From Peltaster fructicola (Eukaryota > Ascomycota > Dothideomycetes), in the NCBI GenBank assembly GCA_001592805.2, contig CP051142.1:1116001-1180000 (forward strand): DNA of 64,000 bases. Direction: 5' to 3'. Shown piece by piece: positions 54,101 to 64,000 of the stretch. Each line of letters opens with the position of its first letter. Position 1 is the stretch's first letter. Position numbers and translations under genes: made by a program. The notes below the pieces were generated by a model, which saw only the letters and a program-made list of their open reading frames with translations, had not been told where the DNA came from and did no database searches.

Positions 54101-57100
54101 ACTCAGTGACCTGGCTATCACGATCTCATCCACAGCTGTACAGGTCGGTAACAGCTGTATCCCGAGGCATCCGACTAGTGCCAGCCACATGGCTTTCCAC
54201 GAGACCCAGCGTGGAAGCTGTGATCTTGATGCCTTGCAGATGCTCATGATGTGTGTTCAGAAACGATGGCCAGTGCTTCTTAGTGGACCTTCGGGTTGTG
54301 GAAAGTCACACATCATAACAGAACTCGCAGCACTCGTCGGAGCAGGTCTCGAGATATGTGCCCTCAGTTCGGAAACAGACGCCATGGACCTGATTGGTGG
54401 TTACGAACAGCTTGATTCTCGCTCTGCAGTCCTTCGAGCTCTAGACAAGTTTGATCACCATCTGGAAACCCTTGTCAAAGCCGACGCTATTGGATCTGCA
54501 CCAACTGGACAGCTACAAAGCATTGCTACTTTGCGACAGAGGCTGATGTCGTTCCGTGCTGGTCGTCTTAGCCTGGACGAATTGCGACAGAACCTGTCCC
54601 AGGCTCCTTTGCCAGGTATACCGCAGCTGCTGGAGAGCATTGACCACGCCATACAGATGACTGGCCTTGCACATTTCGCCTGGGTTGATGGCATTCTCGT
54701 CGAAGCAATGCAGCAAGGTAAGTGGCTGGTTCTGGAGAATGCTAATCTTTGCAGTCCCTCCGTCCTCGATCGACTCAATTCGTTGCTTGAGAACCAAGGA
54801 ACTCTAGTCTTGAACGAACACGTTGAGAAGGACGGCTCACCACGAATCGTTCGGCCTCATACAGATTTCAGGATCTTCCTTCTGACTGACACAAAGTACG
54901 GGGAGCTCTCCCGTGCCATGCGCAACCGTGCTGTGGAATTGTACCTTGGGCTGGAAGTTCCGGAAGCTCAGAACTGGCCACTGTTCTACGAGTCCGCCAT
55001 GCAGCGGTTCCGTCTGGCTGGGTTGTCTGGACTCACCTCTCGACCAGAGTGTCTGCCGTTCATTTTGGACCATGTCGGTATTGCAGACCTCGCACTTTTG
55101 CCTCGCTTCGTTGAACAGCTTAAGTCTGGATTATTTTGCATTGCGCCCTCTCAGGAAGCTCTTCAACAAGCCTCCCATAGCCCTATGCCTGAGCCATACC
55201 TCAATCGATTGCGGCAGCTGGTAGCAGAAGCTGTAAGCCGTAGACACTTGCCTGCTGACTTTGCATGCGTTCAGGTCAGTGGTCATTCCTGCTGAGTAAG
55301 TACGTTCCAAGCTGATGGTAAGTTTATGACAGACTGTACATCCTTTGAACAACCAAGCGCTCTTCCAACAAGACAAGGATATTTTTGCAAATGCCCTTCA
55401 ACTGGGCCTGACGCATGATCTTTTGACCTCCCTATCATCGTTGTCCTTCCTCGTTGATGACTCTTCTACACGACATCAAGAACTCTCACGACTCTTGCGA
55501 GTGGAACGACAGATATTTGTGGTCAGAAAGTCAGCGACTACTGACTCGACATCGCTGTCACTTGCGCTTGTGGCCAAATTGATCGACTCGTTCAGGACAA
55601 GCCTGCTTCAGTTGGAGGCATCCTCCCAACTGACAACCAAGGTGGTAAGATACGTTGATGTATGATGGTAATGCATGCTGACGACTGGCAGAACGGATCT
55701 GCCCTCCATCTCATCTTGGACTCACTGTCTACCGTCCTCGACAACGCCAAGTCCCCAGATATTAATGAGCAGCAGCTTCGCGTGGGCTTCAATGTACTGC
55801 GCAAACTTTCACTGCCATTGTATGATACGATACCGATGCAGAGTCACCTGAGCGTTCTACCAGATGCCGAGCGGTCTGATTGGGGTGCAGCATGCACTCA
55901 GTTGTGGTTATCACTAAAGCCGGCGTCATCACGCACCAGAGCACAGTACGAAGGGCGTCAGATGCTCGAAAGTTTGGTTAATGAATTCGACCAAACAGCA
56001 TTTCGGTTCGAGCAGCCTCTGGACCAACTGGTGCACTTGCAATTGTCTCTACAGCACGCGCTCAGCATGATCGAAACAAACGCACAGATCGATCTGACAA
56101 CGCTAAATACATCGGTTCGCAAAGCGCTCGAGCACGAATCAGATGATACCATGTATGCCATCAAGCCTCACTTCGCAAGCACCTTCGAACGTCTGTTCAG
56201 GGACTACACGATCCGCACGGAGACTTCCCAAGCACTAGACGTCACAGTGCTGCAACATCTGAAACTCCTGGCCAGTGCAAGCACACTTCATACAAGACAA
56301 ACCCACATTGGACAAGTTGCAGCCGGCTTGCCCTCCTTCGGCTTGCTCTGGAACACTTTGGTCGGCGTCAATAACACGGACATGCAGTGCAACATGCTGT
56401 TAGCCGACATCACCACTGCGAAGCATGTGAGCATACGCCAATTGACTTTGCTGCACTCTGAGCTCAACGTCATTGGGTCTGTATTGTTCCGCAGCAGCTA
56501 CATATGGAGCATTGAGGATACTGCCAGCTTGGATGTGTTGTTGAGTAAAATCATCGGCATCCTGTCGACGGTTGACCAACGACCAGAAACGATTTCGGCT
56601 GGCAACACAGAATCGAACAGATATCTCTTCAAGATCATTGAATACGTCCAAAATTTGCCTCATAAGGCTCCGGACAAGCTCATGGCAGCCCGTATGTGGA
56701 TGTCATTATCTGTCCATTTCCTACGACGATACATTGCTACCACAGGCATCGATCCAGCAGCGGAGATTCTTCTCGAGAGACAAGTCCATCAGCGTTGCCA
56801 CAGGCGTCTTGAGAGCAATCTGGACGCCATGATGACTGTCAACAAATCTATCACTGGAAGAGCAGAGTCTTTGCGCACACGTTTAGCACAAGAGCAGCTT
56901 GTCTGTCTGCCGTCCGGGCCAGACGATCCAGGGGTCTATCGACCTCCAATGTCACAAATCCCACAGCTCTCGATTGTACTCGGCTCTCTACGACGTGCTG
57001 TCTCGGCGATTGAGGGTGTGCTCGACAGAGAAGCTGTTCTTCCTCTGGATCAGTCTCTGGTTACTAACCTAGCACATATCCGAGGACGACTCAGCGAAGA

Positions 57101-60100
57101 GTTCTCAGCCTACGCAGATCTCACAGGTCCAGCCATCTACTTCCTCGACTGCCTAGTGGTAGGGCAATATCTGGCGATCGAATCAAGCTCTGTATCAACA
57201 CACAATTCCGAACTTGGAAGGATCATACCAATGGAAAATGCTACTCTTGCGAGCTGGGTCGTAGATGAAACGTTCTGTACGGGAACCACTTCAGGCGCAG
57301 ATCACGAGCGGCGAGTATTGTGGTTGTCGGCATTAGCAGCTCGTACACCTTTCCAGCCACTACGCAATGCCTCTGCAGCCTTACTCTCGAGAGTAGAGGA
57401 AGAGTTCGGTCGTCTGTACGAAGCCTGGCGGCGCGAGCTAAGTACAGACCAAAGGCAGCATGCTGCCAAGAACAGCATTTACAGATACCAAGGGGTTGAT
57501 GATCTGGGATCGCAAGAAGCTCTTGATGCTCAAGATGAACTCTTCCCAACGTTCGATGATTCAGACAAAGGTGCCACTGGCGAGAACAGCACACAAAGCA
57601 TACCCGAGCCCCGGACCCAACGACTTGCCAGCCAGATCATGGTGTTGCATCACAAGCTTTTCTCCCAACAGACAGCATCGTGCGATGCAATTCTCGACTT
57701 ACTCAGTCAGTACGGCAGATCCTTCGCTAGCACGCATGCTGGACAATACCACGAGTCGCTCCCGTTAGCTCTAGTGACTGCTGCTCAACTTCAGGTCGAC
57801 GTGCAGAATAAATCAGCACTCTCTGTGAGCTCCAATTTTTACAGGGATCCAAACCTCGCACAAGTCGAACGCTTACGCCTTCTCGTTGATGATGCAGTGG
57901 CACGATTCACAGAACTCCATCAAACATGGCCAGAACATGCTATACCGAAAGAGCTCAAGATCGTTTGTGATGAGCTCTTAAGCGTTGCTTTCACTGCACC
58001 AATTTCAAAGTTCTTGCCACTGGTGGAGAAGTTATACGGCATCTTCAATCAATGGCAGAGTATCGCAAGCTCCGAGTATTCGGTCGCTAACCTTGTTGAC
58101 TCTGCAGCTGAGTTAATCGTATCTTGGCGTCGACTAGAGCTCTCTTCTTGGACCACACTCTTCGACGATGAGGATCGGAAGTGCCAAGAGGATGCTGCCT
58201 CGTGGTGGTTCACCGCTTATGAGACCATTGTTATAGCGACAGCACAACTTGACGATGCTACTGAGGGCGCCGAGTCTCATCTTTATGGTCTCATCACTGT
58301 ACTGAAAGACTTCCTAGAAGCGTGCGGGCAGGGAGAATATGCCACAAGGCTTCAGCTTCTCCGAGACTTCACAAGTCATATATCGTGCATTTACCAAGGA
58401 CAACAAGTATCAGCAAGGGTCGTTCAGGCACTTTCGAACTTTACAGCATATTACAGCAAATATCAGGTTGCTGTCAATGAGCGGCTGGCACAGAACCGCA
58501 AGAAGCTGAGCGCAGAGATCAAGGATGTCATACAGCTCGCAAGCTGGAAAGACAGGAACATCGACAGCTTGCGACAAAGTGCGAAGGCTTCGCACAAGAA
58601 ACTCTTCAGAATCGTCCGCAAGTATCGAGATGGGCTGGCAGCACCAGTTGCGCCTATAATAGCCGCAGGTCTACCCGCTCTACAAGCACTCACCGTTGAG
58701 CGAGTCATGCAAACACCCAGAGTAATTCAGCATGATAGACATACCACGCCGGAATTAGACATCATCCGCTGCTGGAGCAGCAGACCTAAGAGATTTCAAA
58801 ATGTGACGCAGACGCAGCTGCTGATGAAACAAAAGCTGCGACGATCCCATCAGCAACATACAGGACATGAACGACTGTCTGCATTCGTTCAGGAGATCGA
58901 TCATGCTGCAGTTGAGCTGCGAAAAGCGACTCCTTCACGGAAGACTGAGGACAACGAAGCACTGATCGGTCACCTCAAAAACCGCAAGCGAAGACTTCTA
59001 GCTGACGTTCTACGGGAGCTACGTACAATGGGACTACAGCACAATCCGAGTCAAGACGTGCTAATACAGCAAAGCACTCTACCGGCAGTGTTCACGAGAC
59101 TGCCGTACGTCGACACGTTGATCAAAGTTGGAGGCATCGAAGACATATCCCACGACCACTTCTATCGGCTGCTCAACCTGATGCCGCAAGTTCGAGAGTC
59201 CGGCAGAAAGCACTCAGACGATTTGACGAGCGCTGAAATAGCACGCTGTACGGCCCTCCTCGAGAGCATTCTCGACGTCGCCATACTGCAATATCAGCGT
59301 ATAAGCATTGTGCAGGAACATATCACACAGCTTGTCTCGCAGGTTGCAATAGTCAGCAGCTTCGCCAATAGCACGCCATCACTGGTGGAAGACTGTCCAG
59401 TACGTCGATCGGCCTTACCTGCACATGCTTGTGGCATCACGGTTGTGAGGACATGTGTCAAGATGATACAAATGCATGGCGGGTTGACAGGCACAGATAC
59501 TGCTGAAGTCATGCAGCACTTCACCGGACTCGTGGATGAGGCGGAGAGCGTCGTCAGTGAGCTCTTGTCAAGTCCAGCTTTACCCATGGGCATCGACGAT
59601 CGCTTCCAACAAGACAAGATGCGGAGTCTGGCCCCAACTTATCAGCGACTGCATACTATGGTCGATCAAACTGTTGCGGAGTGCCCAGAACTTACCTACC
59701 TGATGGTGCATATGAAGTCTTGGCTCACCGTTGGAGACCTTGGTGTTGACAGTAGCGACAAACCAAACGAAGTCGATGCAGAAGCATGGACTTCCAGCTT
59801 CATGAGTCTGCTAGATGATATCCTCGTTGCTACAGAACAATCAGAGGCACCAATGGACAAGCATACGGACGAAAGCATGTGGTTGCGCAAAGCTCAAGCA
59901 GCTCTGGATGCCAAATGGCAGGTCTTGTGCAATGGAAGGATCTTGTCCAGGCTCAATGACTTGCTCGGGCAGCTACCCACTATCGCGGACCCCAGTCAGA
60001 CATTGCCGGCTTTAGCAACTGTTTGTCAGAGTACACTCCCGCTCCTCAGTGCATGGGTGGACTCTGTCCAAGATCTGGGAATTGCTTACTGGACTCTGCA

Positions 60101-62663
60101 TTCCGAGACAAGCAGGTTGGGACACGTCCTTGCAGCCTATTTCATCAAGCTTAGTAAAGAGGGATTCTGCGCGCCGTCTGACCGCGAGTCGGAGCAGCAG
60201 GGACAGACTGGTGAGGCCGACGCTGGCACAGGCCTTGGCGATGGGCAGGGAGCGGAAGACATCAGCAAAGACATCAAGGACAACGAAGATCTCTCCGAGC
60301 TGGCGCAAGAACCCAGCAAAGAACAGGACGTAACAGATTTGAAGAACGAGAAAGATGCTGTCGACATGGCAGATGAAGAAATGGAAGGGCAAACGCAGGA
60401 TGCAGATCCAGATTCAGATGGGTCAGAGAAGTCGAACGATGATGAGCAAGGACAAGATGATATGGAGGAAGAGGTTGGCAGTGTCAATGACGATACCGCA
60501 AATGCTCTTGACGAGAAGATGTGGGATGATGGTAAGGTCGAAGATCAGCAGGACAAGGAAGGCTCTAAGAGCAAAGGCACGAAAGAAGACGACCTGACCG
60601 CCGCGGACGACGGGACAAAGCCTGAGGACAACCAGCCGGAGTTGGATGGAGTCAATAACGAGGAGATACAGGAGGACGAGGAGGAAGGAGTGTCTGAGCA
60701 TGGAGACAATGTGGACCGAACAGATGTGGAAGGTATGGACAACCATCCGCAAGAGCAGGAGAATCTCGAGCTACCGGACGACATGAATATGGATGGACAA
60801 TCTGTGGCAGAAAACGACACACCCTCGCCTAACAACGACTTTGAAGACACAAGCGAAAACGCAGATAACGACAATGCCGACGAGGTGAACCTGGACGCTC
60901 CTGAGGAAGAACCCGCCGATCACGAGGAGAACACATCAACGAACGAGGCTGGGGAAGAAGCCGAAGACCCGGAAGAGGCACCCGAGAAGGACGATGGCAT
61001 GCTACAAGATAATCAAAAAGATAATGCTGACGAGGAGCGCGCTGCGGGTGAGGTAGCTGGCGAACAAGGCAGTGGACAAGACCAAAATCTGGAACAGCTC
61101 AAACCAACCGCCGGCAGCACCGAGGCTGAAAATGATGGCAATGCTGAACAATCTGAAGCACACCAAGCTGCAAGTGCTGGCGAGGGCGACACAAACACAG
61201 CTGAGTCGGACACCCAACAAGGCAAGACTGAAACGCCGGCAGCACGACAAGCCTCTTCACAACTGAAGCAGCTTGGAGATGTTCTCGAGAAGTTCTTCAG
61301 ACAGAACAGAGCCATTGAGTCTGCACAAGAGGCCGAGGAGCACATGAACGAGTCACAGCAGGCTGATCAAGATCTCACAACGGCACAATTCGAGCATCTT
61401 CGTGACGAGAACGAGTCCAGTGATGCACAGGCAGTTGGCACTGGGTCGATGGAACAGTCAAAAGCGTTGCCCGAAGAGAACAGTATCCCTGTGGATGACC
61501 AGAAACCTGCCGAGCAATTTCCTATGCCGGAAGAAGAAGAAGCCCCAGATGTCGACATGGAGGAAGCACAAAACCCAGGAGATCGACAACTTCAACCAGA
61601 TGTGGACAGCCGAACATTACAAGGCCCTCGGGCGTTCGTCGGCGAGCAACGTGCGTACGACAACGACATCGAGATGGAAGATGCAGAGGATGATCTCGAT
61701 GATGTGAATAACATGGACTTGCAATTGAGCAATACACACATCTCAAACGAGGAACGCCAGAAGGGCCTGTCCATCGCAGAAGCACGACAGCTCTGGTCGC
61801 AGCATGAGGGCAACACTCGAAACCTGGCACTCATGCTCACAGAACATCTGAGATTGATACTGCAACCCACGCAAGCAACGAAGATGCGTGGTGACTTCCG
61901 CACGGGCAAAAGACTGAACATCAAGAAGATCATCCCATACATTGCGTCTTCATACAAACGAGACAAGATCTGGATGCGCCGGACTACACCGACAAAGCGC
62001 AACTATCAGATCATGTTGGCAATCGATGACTCGAAGTCCATGGCTGAGAATGACAGCAAGGACTTGGCGTTTGCAACACTGGCTATGGTTGCTAAGAGTC
62101 TGTCCATGCTGGAAGCCGGTGAGCTATGCGTGCTGAGCTTTGGCGAAGACACTACTGTGGCACACGACTTCAGCACGCCATTCACCTCGGATGCAGGACC
62201 CGAAATCTTCAAGAGCTTCACATTCGACCAAGGCAAGACCAACGTGCGCAAGATGTTGTCTAAGTCGATCGACATGTTTGGAGAAGCGCGACTGCGAGCG
62301 ACAGGATCAGCAAGCGAGCTCTGGCAATTACAGATCATCATATCAGACGGCCAGTGCGAAGACCATCCAGGCATCCGTCAGCTCGTACGCCGAGCTCAGG
62401 AAGAGCGTATTATGATCGTCTTCGTCGTTGTGGACGCGGGCTATGAAGGCGATGATCAGGAAACAAAGAAAAGCATCCTCGACTTGCCCACTGCAGAATT
62501 CGTCAAAGATGAGAACGGCGAAATGCAGCTCAAGATGAGCAAATACTTTGACACTTTCCCATTCAAGTACTACCTCATCGTCAGGGACGTTTTGGAGTTG
62601 CCAGGAGTTTTGGCTGGAGCATTGAGGCAGTGGTTTGCAGAGGTTGTTGACACTGGTTCTTAG
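48170..62663 (+). CDS. MDN1: Midasin (Mdn1/Rea1), dynein-like AAA+ ATPase of 60S ribosome assembly (two apparent frameshifts)
   Basis: Midasin strips Ytm1 and Rsa4 from pre-60S particles and is essential. Exons are 48170-55274, 55333-55644 and 55692-62663, with introns of 58 and 47 bp. Six AAA modules are shown by Walker A motifs near 49038 (GPSGSGKS), 50016 (GETGVGKT), 51306 (GPTSSGKT), 52190 (GDTGCGKT), 53353 (GKPGVGKT) and 54284 (GPSGCGKS). A long helical linker follows, then a D/E-rich region (about 60200-61700) and a C-terminal MIDAS domain (DDSKSM, near 62028). The frame shifts twice. At about 48397-48402 (GRII, then PLAPQLASCATEYL) one C of a CCC run seems missing. At about 54021-54024 (NAF, then STRFRSTQDRIAVQRLF) one T of a T run seems missing. 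Restoring both gives 14391 nt (4796 aa), close to yeast Mdn1. Confidence 0.95.
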
Positions 62664-62948
62664 GAACTGTTTATTACCGCCTACATATGATGTAGATTCC
62701 TTGCCAACTCCACCTGTTCCTGAGCATGCATATTGCATCCTGAATTGGTATCTTCGATGCTGGCAGCTCTCTTGTAGATGACGATCCGTCTGACCGCCCA
62801 CCGCCACAGTATGCAAACTCAATCCATGAGCTTCACCAGTAAACACAAATGCATGCATATAAAACGCCTGTCCCTGATACCTTGGTGTATCACAGTGTGC
62901 CCAAGTATTACACTAAAAGAATAACGATGAAATGATAAAAGGTCTCAT

Positions 62949-64000
62949 CTAGACGGTTTCTTCTTCAGCCCAGCCTGGAAGCGTAGGCTCATTGGAGACA
63001 CCCAGCCCATAGCCACCGACGCCGGACCCAAGACCGGCGAGGCCGTTGACGAGACCAGCTTGTTGTGCCTGCAGGTTGAAAGCTGGGAGGCTGGCAGCTC
63101 TATTGTGGCTTGCTCTTGCTTGAGAAGCCTGGCTAGAATACATGCCCATTGGAACTTGGCCGTTGGCAATATTGATGCTCTGGTGGCTGCCGTGACCATT
63201 TGTGAGGTGAACACTCTGGTGGCTGCCATGACCGTAATGGTGCTGGGTTATTGGCTCGTACGCGGACGATCGGGAGGTGGTGACTTCGTTGGGTGAAGAG
63301 TAGAAAGCATTCTGCGAGGCCAGCGTGCTTGCAACAGTGGTCGGCTGTGAGACTGCGGTCAAGTATGACTGTCCGGCGTAATCCGGTGGAGTACCAGTCT
63401 GCTGCACTTGTGCATGAGCATTCTGATGAGCGACAGCCAAAAACATTGTCAAGGGGTTGTTAGATCCAGCATTGAGTATGGCTGAAGCAGTCGGGCCGCT
63501 GAATTGATTGTAGCCACCATTGACGCTGATACCAGACGCTGGCGAGATCGAGTTTTGAATACGATTGGCTTGCAGACTGTGAACGGGCGATGGAGACTGC
63601 ACGCCACCTTCAGATCCCTGCTGCTGTGCTCCCTGTGTTGACTGTGCCTGTTCCCGTTGTTGGTGCTGATGCTGTTGCTGCGGCTGTTGCTGATGCTGAT
63701 GCTGAGCATTGTTCATCTGTCGAGGCGGATTGCCACAACGATCCTTGCCAAAGTTCACCTTGAAGCGCTTGTAGTCTTCCTTACCACGGACAGCCTCGAT
63801 AGCTTTGATAGCATTCGCAATGTTTGTGAAGTTGACAAATGCACAGCTCTTCTCACGCAAAGCATTCACCAGTTCGATCTCGCCGTAGTCTTGGAAGTCT
63901 GCACGCAGACGATCTTCAGACCATGATTCGTCGAGGTTGCCGATGTACACATTGCGCGAGGCGCCACCAGAAACAGCCAGAGCAATGGCAGGAGGCAGAG
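62949..64000 (-). CDS. RRM RNA-binding protein of the fission yeast Nrd1 type (3' part only)
   Basis: The 5' end lies beyond the right edge; the frame is open to 64000 (upstream [21 protein letters not shown]). The visible 350 residues contain the last RRM: RNP2 is VYIGNL, RNP1-like is CAFVNFTN, and the end of the domain reads [17 protein letters not shown]. This strongly resembles the final RRM of Nrd1-family proteins, which bind mRNA and repress differentiation in S. pombe. The tail is low-complexity: a Gln/His-rich tract (about 63600-63710), Asn/Ser-rich segments, and two tandem 12-residue units ([24 protein letters not shown]). It ends [10 protein letters not shown]. Targets here are unknown. 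Confidence 0.85.
   Translation of the reverse strand, partial: LPPAIALAVSGGASRNVYIGNLDESWSEDRLRADFQDYGEIELVNALREKSCAFVNFTNIANAIKAIEAVRGKEDYKRFKVNFGKDRCGNPPRQMNNAQHQHQQQPQQQHQHQQREQAQSTQGAQQQGSEGGVQSPSPVHSLQANRIQNSISPASGISVNGGYNQFSGPTASAILNAGSNNPLTMFLAVAHQNAHAQVQQTGTPPDYAGQSYLTAVSQPTTVASTLASQNAFYSSPNEVTTSRSSAYEPITQHHYGHGSHQSVHLTNGHGSHQSINIANGQVPMGMYSSQASQARASHNRAASLPAFNLQAQQAGLVNGLAGLGSGVGGYGLGVSNEPTLPGWAEEETV

Noticed and set aside
60200-61700. Acidic low-complexity stretch considered as a separate gene or repeat expansion
   Set aside because: It is the D/E-rich region that all midasins have between the linker and the MIDAS domain.
1-64000. Transposons, retroelements, CRISPR arrays, biosynthetic gene cluster
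   Set aside because: No reverse transcriptase, transposase, integrase, terminal repeats, spaced direct repeats, PKS or NRPS sequence was seen on either strand.

Overview
The window is a gene-dense stretch of nuclear DNA from a filamentous ascomycete (Pezizomycotina; Dothideomycetes is my guess, not a demonstrated placement). The evidence is about 25 genes in 64 kb, very short GT-AG introns (mostly 44-58 bp, many with CTAAC/CTGAC-type branch sites), two Gal4-type Zn2Cys6 regulators, and housekeeping proteins of fungal architecture (AVO1/SIN1, NOP9, MET2, TLG2, fungal acetate kinase). I saw no transposon, retroelement, rRNA, tRNA or CRISPR.

Layout, left to right. 1-9 kb: 5' end of an FAD oxidoreductase (-), a SET/MYND methyltransferase (-), NOP9 (+), a PLP group II decarboxylase (+), a Zn2Cys6 factor (+). 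9-21 kb: VPS41 (-), an unknown ORF (+), a PRCC-like protein (-), SIN1/AVO1 (+), SRP72 (+). 21-32 kb: a second Zn2Cys6 factor (+), a large PPR-like protein (+), PDS5 (-). 32-42 kb: mitochondrial 3-oxoacyl-ACP synthase (+), an INO80F-like protein (+), calmodulin (-), TLG2 syntaxin (+), acetate kinase (+), MET2 (-), TFIIE-alpha (+). 42-64 kb: a CLC chloride channel/transporter (-), a secreted PhlG-type hydrolase (+), mitochondrial ribosomal protein bL12m (-), the 14.5-kb midasin gene MDN1 (+), and the 3' part of an Nrd1-type RRM protein (-).

Most genes are unrelated housekeeping functions: ribosome assembly (NOP9, MDN1), protein targeting and trafficking (SRP72, VPS41, TLG2, CLC), TORC2 (SIN1), cohesion (PDS5), transcription and chromatin (TFIIE, INO80F-like), and mitochondrial function (KAS, bL12m, PPR-like). 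Accessory functions are the decarboxylase, the two Zn2Cys6 factors, the PhlG-like hydrolase and the disrupted FAD oxidoreductase. No convincing biosynthetic cluster or novel system is visible.

The most notable signal is that seven genes, several of them essential in yeast, carry frame-breaking differences. There are in-frame stops in the FAD oxidoreductase and PDS5, and small indels in NOP9, SRP72, Zn2Cys6 factor 2, MET2 and MDN1 (two sites). All six indels lie in or beside short homopolymer or purine runs, and undoing each gives a CDS divisible by three with family-like sequence across the join. This could be sequencing or assembly error, decay of one copy in a duplicated or hybrid genome, or real hypermutation. 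Read-level data would decide.
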